A DNA stretch of 64,000 bases from Mixia osmundae IAM 14324 (taxonomy: Eukaryota; Basidiomycota; Mixiomycetes; Mixiales; Mixiaceae): the NCBI RefSeq assembly GCF_000708205.1, contig NW_014575558.1, positions 599,146-663,145 on the forward strand. The letters are read 5' to 3'. Under the pieces are notes generated by a model, which worked only from the letters and a program-made list of their open reading frames with translations, was not told where the DNA came from and did not search any database. A program made the position numbers and the translations under genes. Each line of letters starts with the position of its first letter. Within the stretch, counting starts at the first letter, position 1. Below, in pieces: positions 27,616 through 38,432 of this stretch.

Positions 27616-28890
27616 ATGAAGAAGGAAAAATGGATGCTAGGCCATTGTCTAGATATTGGGGTAGTGACGGCCTCATTGACGATGAACCTGACGACGTCGC
27701 GGCTGGAGAGACGCGGGTGGCGAGGACCTCGTGCGACTCACTTGACTTTTGATGGTGATCACTACCTGCTCGAATTATCCATCGGATCCATCTGGCCTCG
27801 CAAATATACCGTCATCATCGATACAGGCTCGAATGGCGTCTTCATCGGAGCATCCAAAGCACAGCCATTTGTGCCCTCTCGCTCGACGAAAACTACCGTT
27901 GAGCCTTTCCAGCAAGCTTTCATTGATCGTTCTCGGGTCACCGGCAAGTTTGTGATCGATCAAGTGAGCTTACACAGCCTCCTAGCGACCCGAGCCGACT
28001 CTTGATAGATGACGCTATCGGATGTCTCCTTCAAGGCCACCTTTGGCGCGGTAGAGCATTCGCCCTCTTTCGACCAGCCGTGAGCGCGATCACGATTCTT
28101 CCGTCAGCTCCTGAACCTTCTTCAGACCCTATGCTAGCGGTGTGCTTGGTCTAGGCGCGGGCACGCATCAGAACTACGGGACGTTCATGGACCAAGCGTT
28201 TGCAGCAAAAGCTGTCACCGACAACATCGTCACGCTCAATCTGGGCAGCCCGAGCATCACCTTCGGCGCACTCAACACTGCTTTTCTCGTCGGAACGCTC
28301 GTATGGACGCCGCGACAGGATATAGCCGGCATGCAGCTTTGGGGTATCAAGATACTCGCGCGTAGACAGCTTCGCTGCATCCATTGCGCTGATTGGTCGG
28401 CAGGTTCCCGAGATGCTCAATTGGTTCGCTGCGGGGGTTATCGATAGTGGTACCCCCACAGTCGCAGTCCCGCTCGAAGCTTTCACAGAGTATCAGAGAA
28501 GAATACCCGGCTCTTGGATCTCTTGGCGCAACCGTGCAATAGTCCTACCGGATGGCGTGCTTCCACCCCCGCTCGAACTTCTCGTGTGCCACAATGATTG
28601 TGTCATGCGGATGCTGACAGCACGCTGCAGGTCGGCATGACGGAATTCGTCTTGACGGGAGAGCAGCAGGTCTTCACGAGCGAACAGTCGCCAGGCACGC
28701 GATTCGCTTTCGTCACTCCGTGCGTCTCTCTTCGCCACCTCTGCGCAGACACTGTGCTGATGGATGTACAAGGCTACCCAAAGATGCCCCTCAAGTGATC
28801 ATATGGGGTGCAGCGTTTCTGCAAAAATTCATCATCGTGCTCGACAAAGGTCAGAACAAAATCGGTATAGGTCACCGCCGGACTATCTAG
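27616..28890 (+). CDS. Pepsin-like aspartic protease (A1 family)
   Basis: Two-lobed aspartic endopeptidase. The first catalytic motif is TVIIDTGSNGVFIG and the second VIDSGTPTVAVP; the end VIIWGAAFLQKFIIVLDKG is the usual C-terminal A1 block. At least four introns occur; clear exon starts include YASGVLGLGAG and DSFAASIALIG. The usual 'DTGSxxLW' is DTGSNGVF here, so the tryptophan is replaced. The N-terminus (ATG 27616) does not form a strong signal peptide, and an extra 5' exon is possible. Some 3' junctions (28700-28780) are approximate. Confidence 0.8.
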
Positions 28891-29051
28891 CTGATAGCAT
28901 CGTTCGAGATAAACGTGAATACAATATAATGACAACACGGCGACGATGGAGCTGAACAAGATCGTTTGCCGCGTCGCCACGATTGAGCGAGGCGAGAAGA
29001 CGTGAATCTGATATTGAGGGAGCGGCGATGGTGACCATCTTTTGAGGAGCT

Positions 29052-30429
29052 TTAATAGGCAGCAAAGGCTTGGGTCGGGAAGGAGAAGCCATTGAAGCCA
29101 GCATTGTTGAAAGGTTCTCGCGAGCAGTTTGTATTGTATGCTGGGACGTCCAAAGCGTCAAGTCCGAAAGGCAGACAGTTGTTAGCGGGCGTCAAGTCAA
29201 CAGGCAGGCTGTGAACACTGCTGGCAGAGGATGCCTCTGACGCACGACGCAGCGATGACTCGAGCGAAGATGAGTCGTATTCGAGTTCGCTCGAATGCGA
29301 GCCCATGATGCTCTCAAAGGGCGACGAGGGTGAATCAGTGTACGAGTCTTGCGATGGATCTACCGAGGCGCGCTCGTCTTCCGACGGAGCAAAGGGCGTA
29401 GGCGCTGCCGCTTGGCGTGCGAGGTGATTGTTGTGCTGCTCATGTTGTTGGCGAGCTAGCTCCTGCTGCTGTTGTTGCTGCAGAAAGATGGCCAGATTGC
29501 GCTGATTATGTTGATGTTGTTGCATGGCGAGGGCAGGATAAGCAAACGCGCCATTAGCGTGCATCTGCTGTTCTTGAAACACGCCTGGGTGCTGTAGGCT
29601 GACAGCATTGTAGTAGGCTTGCTGCTGCGCGATAGCTTGCACTTGCGCTTGGATCTGCTGCTGTTGCATCGCGCCAAGGTCGACCAGGGTCGTGCCGACA
29701 TTTTGCAGACGCTGAGCGTTCTGCGAGGCGCCAGATTCGGCTTGCAAAGACTGAGCGCGGGAGTGGTGCATGACTGGCTTGACGGTTACGCTGGCCGTGT
29801 CGTCCTCTTCTTCGTCGTCATTGTCTCCGTTCATGTCATAATTGCCAACGCCGAAGCGGCCCTCGACAAAGCCCTCGGGCATTGAGTCCATGCGTGTGTC
29901 TTCTTCGTCAGCAGGCGGAAGCTTCTCCAGTCCAAGCTGTTCACGGAGCGAATCGACTTGTTCGCGAAGGTTGGCGTTGCGTGCAAGTAGATATCGTTCG
30001 CGTGAACGGACATTGTTGATGAATTCGAGCGATTTGCTGACAATGATCGATTTGGAGGGTCGCTTCACTCGAGCCTATCACGTACCATCAGCGTCGGTAG
30101 ATTGATGCAGCAAGCGAGCGTACCATAGTAGGAAGTGAGCCAGCCAATTGCAGGAAGCGCGAGTTGAGCGATTCACGACGCGCACGCTCGGTCGCATTGT
30201 GAGTAGCACGGCGTTCGGCGCTTGTGGGCAGCTTCTTGCCCTTCTTGATCGAGGTTGAAGACGCAAGTGTGCGTTCGCCGGCAAAAGGCTTGATATCGGC
30301 AGGGTTGACGGGCTGATAGTGGGCCGAATTCTCGAGCGTCAGGAACGGCTGCGAGTTGTGTCTAGGTTTGACAGGACGAGAGGGGATGGTGTCGTCGGTC
30401 ACGAGACCAACAGAGATATCGACAGCCAT
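29052..30429 (-). CDS. Basic helix-loop-helix transcription factor
   Basis: Nuclear regulator with a bHLH domain. The basic region SAERRATHNATERARRESLN carries the His-Glu-Arg residues that read E-boxes. Helix 2 is on the next exon (KRPSKSIIVSKSLEFINNVR) and continues as a leucine-zipper-like helix (LLARNANLREQVDSLREQLG). One intron near 30069-30114 splits the loop. The C-terminal half is rich in Gln, Ser and His, as in activation regions, with the tail ending FPTQAFAAY. Length is about 436 aa. Targets cannot be inferred. Confidence 0.85.
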
Positions 30430-31177
30430 GGCAGCGACAGGTAATGCGCGCGACAGGCTGACGAGCTAGGTAGGCGGGAGGGAGAGGGTGAGTGACGGAT
30501 TTCGCAAAACTTGGCTTTTCGTTTCTAATCGCTGTTGATCGCTAGGGAGCACAAAGTCGGCCGCGAGATTGCTCTCAAGCGTGCTCGACGTTTGGCTGGG
30601 GAAAGACTGACCGGAAGGCGAGACTGTGGCGGTCAAAGATCATGATGGATGCAGATCAGTCATCCAAGTGGGTTACCGTGTTGCCGGCATCAGAACAGCA
30701 TTGTGAGTCGAGCGAAGTGTCATGATGATGCGGCAAGAGCGTCGGCGGGCAGAGACGAGAATCAGAGTAGACCGCGAGCACAGTCACGGATGAAAAGCAA
30801 TCGGCGTCACCGCAATAAGAGCGAGGGCGAAATTTTGTCGTAATGGGACGAAAATGAGGTCAACATGGTCAGCGGGCGTACAGATATCAGCGCCAAAGGC
30901 TCGTAGCAACGTACCGGATCTCAAGCCACTGCCGTTCGAGTCTGTATCGCTGTTAATTTGAGTCTGGCCACAGCCGCCTCCCCGCGGGAAGTCTGACCAA
31001 TCAAACGCGACTTTTCTTATCGCCTAGGAGCGCGTAGTCATCCCCAGGCGTCTGCTCGAGATCCTCGTCATCTCCATCTCCATCGTGCTCTGCCTTGTAG
31101 AAGATGATATAAAGAATTTGTCGATTATGCTCATGGAGCACTAGCAGACACTTGCACTAGCGCTACCCCAAATTCCA
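30430..31177. promoter_or_regulatory. Long divergent 5' region with a TATA-like box
   Basis: About 750 nt upstream of the bHLH gene on one side and of a tiny secreted peptide gene on the other. A TATA-like GATATAAAG lies at 31106-31114, some 65 nt before the peptide's ATG. No coding exon was recognised in the rest. Confidence 0.4.
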
Positions 31178-31344
31178 ATGCATTATTCTCGAGGTCCGTC
31201 CGCCCTATTGTCACTCGGAGGTCTGTGCGCTATCTTTGCTTTTCGTAAGTCAGCAATCTTTCGCTGGGTTTTTTTCTAGATGAAGAGGCCCAACAACGCG
31301 CTCAGTTTCGAGAAGTCTGGCGTCCCAAATCTGTTCGCTCGTGA
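31178..31344 (+). CDS. Tiny secreted peptide candidate (43 aa), antisense to protease 3' end
   Basis: Two exons, 31178-31244 and 31280-31344. The 35-nt intron has GTAAGT and a strong pyrimidine tract before TAG, and removing it gives a 43-aa frame. The first exon encodes a signal-like segment (GPSALLSLGGLCAIFAF), the second a basic/acidic tail (EEAQQRAQFREVWRPKSVR). The TATA-like site upstream supports it. The second exon and the acceptor overlap the sedolisin gene's last codons on the other strand. There is no homology support. Confidence 0.35.
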
Positions 31345-33425
31345 TGGTGAGCCTACAGCTCATCTGTGACGGACGAGAACTCACCCAGTGACCAGATCCC
31401 ATCCAATCTTCGCCGGAAAGCCTTGTGTACCACAGCCAACTGAAGCGCCCGATGTGATCTGTCAACGCATCAGCGAGCCATCTGTAGGCATGCGCGCTGA
31501 GTCGTACATCGTTAAAGCCAGGCGCGAGCAAGCTGTAGATGAGGGGATTGGCAAAGCCGAGCACGGGTCGTCCTGCGACGATCAAGCGATCGTTGATCAA
31601 TGCAAAGATTGCTGCTGCTGTCGGCGTTGAAGCTGAAGTGCCGTCAACAAGATCTGCACCCTAATCAGCTACCCGGTGTCACACTCGTTGCGATTGACTG
31701 ACTTTGCTGTCCGTCCCAATAGATCAAGAAGGATTGCCCTTGAGCGGAAATGTCGGGATAAGCGCGACCGCTGCGGTTGTAGAGGTTCTTGCCAGCATAA
31801 ATATTGCCTGCTTGGGCGAAGTAGCCGTCGACCGCTAGCTTTTGATACGATGGCGCTGCAAAGTAATTCGACAAGCCTGCGCCAGAGTAGAAGCCGTTTG
31901 CGGGATCATATGCAGCCACTTCGGGTGCAAAGTTCTTGGTAGCTCCGACCGTCGTTATGCTGGCTTCTATGTCAGCCCACGATACGCTTTGGATAGATTT
32001 AACGCACTAAGGACATGTGGGCGGGAAGCTGGGCAGGAAAGCTGTCCTGCCAGATCCATCGTTGACGGTGCAGTAAGGACCATCGCTTTCTACGCCAGAG
32101 TCACCAGAGGCAAAGAACAGAGTCGTGCCTCGAGCGCCGATTGCAGCAAATTGCGAGCAGACCTGCTTGGCATATGCCAACGGGACGTTCTGTTCATCGT
32201 CTCCGTACGAGGTCGACTGCAAGCCTCTGTGTCAGCCATGGCATAGTCTGTGGGGCGCGCTTGAAGACTCACTACGACTTGAGGAGGGCTAGAAAGACCG
32301 AGGAAGTAGCTTGCCCAAGAACCGTAAGGTTCGTCGCTATTGTCCGTTCCCGTGTTGTCATCAGGGATGAAAGGTGGCTCGCCACCTGTAGAATAGACTG
32401 TGAGGGGTGTGGGGAAGTCGAAGCCGCCAATAGTCTGCGAATCCAGATTGGCTTCCAGGTCGGTAAATGCTGCAAGTTGTGCTGGCGTATCGGGCGTCTG
32501 CTGATTGGGTCCACCAGCGATCTGAACAACAGGGTACTTGTACCCAGCTGCGAGTGCATCAGGTCTTTATGCAGCGAGGAAGAGGTTGAAGTCGGAAACG
32601 TTGGCAGATTCGCCGAGGTAGGCTGTCAAGGCGACTTTGTTCTTTGAAGTCGCTCGTGGTGTGTATCCGATCGTCTTGTAGAATGTACGAAGGCAGACAT
32701 TGGTGACGGCAGAAGTGTTGCATACTTTGCTGACGTCGGGCGTGCCGAAATTAGGAAGGCTGAAGGGCCAGCTGAAGGATTTGGGAATTGTGAAGCCAGA
32801 GAGTGTAGAGACATGTCTGACTGTGCTCTTCTTTGCTTTGATGCTATGCAAGTAGTTTGTGGGCGTGATGACGCTGATATGCTCGTGCAAGTAGTGTGGT
32901 AGTTTGTAGTCATGTGTGCGAACAAGCGATTGTGATGCTTTGTGATAGCGGTGGTATCGCGTGTCCAGCATCTCCTCGACCTTGCGAACGGGCAAACGGA
33001 CACTGATGTAGTCGCCTGCCGGGGAAGAGGAAAGGTGCTCATCCATGATCTCGTGCGAGGCAAGCCATTCTTTGACGAGAGCGAGCGTGTCCGGCTTGGG
33101 CGCCAGCAAAGCATGGACCTGCTCGCGCGACAGATGCTGTCCATACTTCTCGTGCAGCGGATCGGAGACTTGCGCGAGCTGTATCTCGAGCTCTGCAAAG
33201 TTGCCGTGCGTCAAGCCGATCCTGAGTGGAACAGTATGACTATCGGGCGCAAGCTCTCCTCGCTCCCTGTCAGTCCTCAAGATAAGCTCAGCGCGAGCAG
33301 CATGGTCAGACGACTTGCCATCCTTGTGGGATAGGGTGAGGATCGAAGGAGACGAGCTCGGTGCGACGCTGTAATGGCGATGCGCCGACGACGACAAAGG
33401 AGAGTGCAAGCGTGCCGAACCGCAT
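31276..33425 (-). CDS. Sedolisin-family secreted serine-carboxyl peptidase (S53)
   Basis: Secreted, acid-active tripeptidyl-peptidase-like enzyme made as a proenzyme. The start ATG 33425 gives a signal peptide MRFGTLALSFVVVGASPLQR and propeptide DPHPIPQGWQ-RGELAPDSH, VPLRIGLTHGNFAELE. Catalytic Glu and Asp sit in FTDLEANLDSQ; the oxyanion region is LFFASGDSGVESDG; the Ser motif is DGTSASTPTAAAIFALIND. The end reads VGCGTQGFPAKIGWDLVTG and then GFGTPDFSKL, matching the calcium-site region. About seven introns, mostly of 50 nt. All key residues appear present. Confidence 0.9.
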
Positions 33426-33669
33426 CTCAGCTGAGCGAGCATTCAGACAAGGTATACATCTTATAGCAGATCAGCGGCATTGACCATGCATCCGAAGCCG
33501 GGGCTGTCTCGCAAACGGGATATGATATGAGATAGGCTAGGCTAAATTTGAGATGATAACCTTGTGGTTTGGCCGTAAGGTTTCTGGGGCATCGAGATAG
33601 ATCAGCTGATAAGTATTCAGCTGACGGCCTGGTCAGCGCAATATCGGGCTCGAGCAAGACACAGGCTAC

Positions 33670-34340
33670 ATGACCTCGTTAGCTCACCGAAGACGGATAG
33701 GCGTCGAAGAGGGTGAAGATGTGGCACAGCTCAAGCTCGGAAAGGGTGCCTGCAAGACCAGATGGCGCTCTTAGCAAGCGCTGACATGACACGGCAGAGT
33801 TCGAAAAGGCGTCGTGCCTGATGATCAATGAAGTCAAGATGCTCATCGACAATCAAGGAGAAGATGCCAAGAGAGTCTCGAGAGAACCTGGTCAACTCAA
33901 GTAGGCTGATTGGATGTCAAGTCGCGTGTCTGCGCTGACGTGCCGGTAGCGTGACGAAGAAGATGTGGGAGTACGTCGAGCGGTTCAGTCCGGGCCTCGA
34001 ACCTTCCGACATTGCTCGACTCAGATCGTCAGTCGCATTTCTTCTCAGGCATCTTGAGAGGCTTTTGAGCAAGAGTGATCATGGCAGGGCGCTGTTGCGC
34101 GAGTCCCTGGCAGATTTCGAGGCATGTAGTCTTGCCAATCTACGCCCAAAGACAGTCGAGGAAGCGAAAGCAATCCTACCGAGGTGCGATGCATGTGCAT
34201 GCTATAGCGTCTCGCTCAACTATAGAGGTAGCATACAACGGGAGGCAGTCCGTGACGGCGAGCCACCCGTCCAGCGGGATGACGATGGCATACAAGCCAT
34301 ACTCGACCTGCTCGAAGACGCAAGAGGGCCAGGTAATTAG
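33670..34340 (+). CDS. RPB4: RNA polymerase II subunit RPB4
   Basis: Stalk subunit of RNA polymerase II that pairs with RPB7. Conserved blocks: EDVAQLKLGK-EFEKASCLM, INEVKMLID, VTKKMWEYVERFS, then SLANLRPKTVEEAKAILPR and the final helix IQAILDLLEDARG. Five exons with introns near 33751, 33902, 34032 (61-nt class) and 34186. It is divergent from the sedolisin gene by 244 nt. The start at 33670 gives the expected short acidic N-terminus. Confidence 0.88.
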
Positions 34341-34419
34341 ACGAAACAATCATGTCATCATGTTATACATCAGCTATGCAGCTCACTGCAACAGAACAAG
34401 CGCCCTGCATGAGCGAGAA

Positions 34420-34581
34420 CTATGTCTTGACCCGTTGCTCCGTTTGTAACTTGGACAATGAGTCTGTACTGTTCGTTACCACTATGAGCCGGTCAAAGAC
34501 CTCGGCCAGCGACACGTATAGACCGAAGCTGAGAAGCAAGCCGAGCTGGAGCTTCCACAGATCCTCCTTGCCAGGTATCAT
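34420..34581 (-). CDS. Possible 53-aa membrane protein
   Basis: Single-exon frame from ATG 34581 encoding a short charged start (MIPGKEDLWK), one hydrophobic helix (LQLGLLLSFGLYVSLAEVF) and a polar tail. It is divergent from the acyltransferase gene, 48 nt apart, and ends 79 nt from RPB4. Codon choice resembles the neighbours, but nothing identifies it. It could be a chance frame. Confidence 0.3.
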   Translation of the reverse strand: MIPGKEDLWKLQLGLLLSFGLYVSLAEVFDRLIVVTNSTDSLSKLQTEQRVKT

Positions 34582-34629
34582 CGCGTCGATGTCACGCGAC
34601 ACTCGTGACACTCCGCCAGCAGGCGCCGA

Positions 34630-35738
34630 ATGGGCATCCTCAGAGCCCTCGCCCAGCGAGTCTTCGCCGCCTTTCGGGGCTTCGAGCACTGGGCAGATCG
34701 TGTCACAGGCCGGGCCGGTCCACTCTTTGTCGCACTAGCAGCCATCCTCATCAGCATCTGTGCATTCACCTTTTGTACGTCATCCCAGCGCTTTCTCGTC
34801 GGTTCGCGCTGACTCGTTCAACAGTCGAAGTCGTCTTCCCTCGCATCTTTTGGCAGCCCGAGCATTCTGCTCTGAGAAGCAGCTTTGGCATTTTCTGGTG
34901 CTGTTACATCGTTTACGCTTTCTGCTTTCACTATTGGATGGCCATCAAGTCTCCGCCCGGTCAGCCCAGCGATTTCCACCTCTCCGCCCCGGACATTGCA
35001 CGACATCCGCGCTACAAGCTCATCAATGCGCTCGCGGGCCTGCCGCGAGGCTCAGGTCGCCCGAAAAGCGAGGATACGCCAGCATCAATGAACGGCAGAA
35101 CCTGCAAGAAATGTCCTCGCGTGGACGGCAAAGAGCCTGCAAAGCCAGAGCGAACGCATCACTGCTCGATCTGTCGCAAGTGCTTCCTCAAGTACGATCA
35201 CCACTGCCCCTGGCTCAACTCTTGTGTCGCGCACGGCAACGAGCGCTATTTCGTGCTCTTCATGGTCTATCTCTCCATCGCTTGCATCTGCGTCGTCTCG
35301 TGGGGTCTGCCGTCTCTTCTTGCGACGCTTGATCATAGCAAGCGGTGGCCATACCGATCACCGCGCGTAGCGACTGTGCTCCTCTGGGTGCTCTGCGCCG
35401 CTATTGGCGCCGCTTTGATCGTCATGAGCCTATGGCAGCTTTGGCTCGTCATGCGCGGCGAGACGAGCGTCGAAGCTTCAGACAACGAATGGTACCATCA
35501 GCGTGCCAAAGAGACGGGCACAATTTATTACAATGTTTACGATCTCGGCAGGGTACATAATCTACAAGAGTTCTTCAACGTACCGTCCAGTCAGGGACGA
35601 TACCCTTACTGGACTGTCTTGCTACCGATCGCTGTCCCACCAGCGACTGATGGACGCAATTTCAAGAAGCGGGCAGGCTGGCGAGATATCACCGTCGACG
35701 AAGAACTCACGGACGAAGAGCTATCTGACCATGCATAG
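34630..35738 (+). CDS. DHHC-type protein S-palmitoyltransferase
   Basis: Membrane enzyme that transfers palmitate to cysteines. Exons 34630-34774 and 34825-35738 give 352 aa. Four hydrophobic helices flank the zinc-binding Cys-rich domain KPERTHHCSICRKCFLKYDH followed by HCPWLNSC; the catalytic motif is D-H-H-C. Other family marks are AHGNERYF after it and a TTxE-like site (GETSVEASDNEW). The layout resembles the ZDHHC16/Aph2 group (PFA-type in fungi). The stop is only 35 nt from the convergent AFG2 gene. Confidence 0.9.
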
Positions 35739-35773
35739 CTTCCGCGTGTTGCAATCCCGCTATTCAGCCATAG

Positions 35774-38305
35774 CTACGCACTTTGCACGCCAGCCTGATC
35801 GCGCCATCGCTCGTAGAAGCGAAGACTGTCGGGCGTAATGCGGCGACGTATGTCCTTTGCAGCAGCTTCGAAATGCGCGCGAGAGACCTGCCAACTTGTA
35901 AGCGCAACCATTGACGAGGCTTTACTGCTCACAAAGGGCGCTTTTCGATCGTCCTTGAGCGCTCGAAGCGCAGCATCTTGGCAAATGCTGACCACCTCTG
36001 CGCCCGAGCAGCCCTCGGTCTGTCTCGAAGTCAGCCAACGGCATTAGCACAGAGGTCGACAGCCTACGATGGGCCCAGCGAGGGTGCTCGGTGCGACGTC
36101 AGGCGCAACAGACATCTTTGCAAAGCGTGACTGAAAGATCGCGAGACGACCCTCAAAGTCAGGTGGGCCGACGTAGAGAATTCGATCGAGTCTGCCCGGT
36201 CTCATCAATGCAGCGTCCTGTCCATTGCATCAGATCTATTGGGCTCAGTGAGGAGATGGAGCGTACGATGACATCGGGCCGGTTTGTCGCTGCGAGAATG
36301 GTGACGCCGTTGAGCTCCTCGATGCCGTCCATCTCGGTCAGAAGACTTGTCAGAACGCGATCGCTGCTCCCTGAGCCTTCTTCCGTGCCACGATGGCCCG
36401 CAATGACATCAATCTCGTCCTGTAATGTTTATCATCAGGCAAGTCGTGCGAGCACTCGATCTGACCTACCAAAAAGATGATAGAAGGCTGAGCTGCCCGA
36501 GCTTTCCTGAACAGCTCTCTGACGGCCCGCTCGCTTTCACCAACATACTTATTGAAGAGCTGTTCGCACTGGTTAGTCCGTGCGCCGTCGTGATCAGTGA
36601 ACGCACTTCTGGTCCTTTGACGGCGAGGAAGTTAACCTTGGCTTGGCTGGCGAGCGCCTTGGCCAACAGCGTCTTGCTACAGCCTGGCGGGCCATATAGC
36701 AAGATACCTCGCGGTGGTCTGACACCGAGCCGCTTGAATGAATCTGGATACTGTAGTGGCCATTCTACGCATTCTCGCAATCGCTGTTTGACCGATTCCT
36801 GTCCCCCTACATCGTGCCAGGACACACGCGGTGTCTCGATGTACACCTCACGCATACCGCTCGGTCGAGTGGTAGCAAATGCTGCTTCTAGATCGCTTGG
36901 CAGCAATTGCATGCCAGCCAGAAGAGAAGAAGATGATCGCTTGATAGCCGATAAGCAAGCAGAATGTACCAGTGAGGCGAGATCTGCACCGACAAAACCA
37001 TGCGCCCTATCGCTGATCGACTGAAGCGCTTCCGGCTCGCACGAGTGGGGCGTCCGTCTGAGTAGCGTCTGCAATATTTCGAGTCGGGCTGGCAAATCGG
37101 GCACGCCTATCTCGACCTCCAGATCGAAACGACCCGGTCTTCTCAGAGCAGGATCGATCGAATTGGGCCTATTCGTCGCAGCGATGACGATGATGCGCGG
37201 TGATTCACTTCCACCCTCTGGCTTACTGTCTAACCCGTCCATGAGGGTCAGAAGCGTTGCAACGACCCGTCTCTCGACTTCGCCCGCTTCTTCCCGCTTC
37301 GGCGCCAGACCATCGATCTCGTCGATCAGGACCAAGCTTGGTGAGGCCTCTTTCGCTTCCTCGAAGATGGCCCGCAATCGTGATTCTGTCTCGCCATGAT
37401 AGGGCGAGCCGAGAGCGGAGCCAGATATCGAAAAGAGCGGTAGAGCAAGCGATTTGGCAATGGCAGAGCAAAGCAGCGTCTTGCCTGTGCCTGGCGGGCC
37501 ATGCAGCAACAAGCCTCTGGGCGGAGTGAGGTTGAAGTGTGCAAAGACATCGGGTCGGCGGAGAGGTAACTCGACAAGCTCTCTGATAGTCTCAATCTGT
37601 TTTCCCAGACCGCCGACTGCATCATATCCACTCGTGTAATCGATCACGCGAGCTTTGCTAGGCTTGCCGAGGCCAGACGTGATAACGACCGCCGTGTCTG
37701 CTGTGACTTTTCCAAGCGTGGTCTGACTCGATGTTGTGCTGGCAACTAAGTTGGCAATGGTCAACGTGGCAGTCGTACCAGCATAGGGTATCGTGATTTG
37801 TATGTTCGTCGAAACGAATTGCATGTCGACAAGGAGCTCTTTGACGTAAGCGCGCATAGCGTCGAGCGTCTCTGACTTTGCGGTCGCATTGCTGAGCTGC
37901 GAAGAGAGTGTGATAGACTTGAGCGTGTGTATCTGTGTCTTGTCGATGCGGTCTATTGCGATACTGTCGCCGGACACGAAGCCTGTTCCTTGCAAGAGCT
38001 CTGCGCTCGTTTGTACTGTCACATCATCGTCAGGCACATCTGTCCTGATGTTCTGACCTTCGCTCACCTGCTAAGCCTTTTGCCTCCACCCATGGCCATG
38101 CGATACCGATGACAACAGGCTGTATCTCAGCATCTCCTAGGCTGAGCGACTGCAAAGCATCCTCTACTTTTCTCGTGAGCGTGATAGGATCGCCAGCACA
38201 TATCTTGCGAGCTTTGAGCACGTCTATGGGTATGCAAACACGTCGGGTGAGACGAGATGTGATTTGGCTGCTCTCGCTGGTCGATGGAGCCACTCGAAGC
38301 TCCAT
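35774..38305 (-). CDS. AFG2: AFG2/DRG1-type AAA ATPase of ribosome maturation
   Basis: Hexameric ATPase that releases the shuttling factor Rlp24 from cytoplasmic pre-60S particles. Tandem AAA modules: the first Walker A is [20 protein letters not shown], with [16 protein letters not shown] and [19 protein letters not shown]. The second is [19 protein letters not shown], with the CSKT variant found in AFG2/SPATA5. The C-terminus [17 protein letters not shown] also fits. Start ATG 38305 ([13 protein letters not shown]) precedes the N-domain. An intron near 38068-38116 joins it to the next exon; other introns lie near 36425, 36560 and 36020. Confidence 0.9.
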
Positions 38306-38432
38306 CCTCCTCAGCACTTTTTGGTTTGTCCAAAGAGCTAAAGAAACGCGTCCTTTGCTTTTCGATCTCTCCGCACTTTCCACTCGATTCCGGCGACCTT
38401 GGCGGCCAGCTTCAGACGACTTGACGCTCGAT

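Noticed and set aside
34356-34738. 128-residue plus-strand frame between RPB4 and the acyltransferase
   Set aside because: It runs out of frame through the acyltransferase start, is Ser/Thr-rich without a domain, and the competing frame has clear DHHC-family homology.
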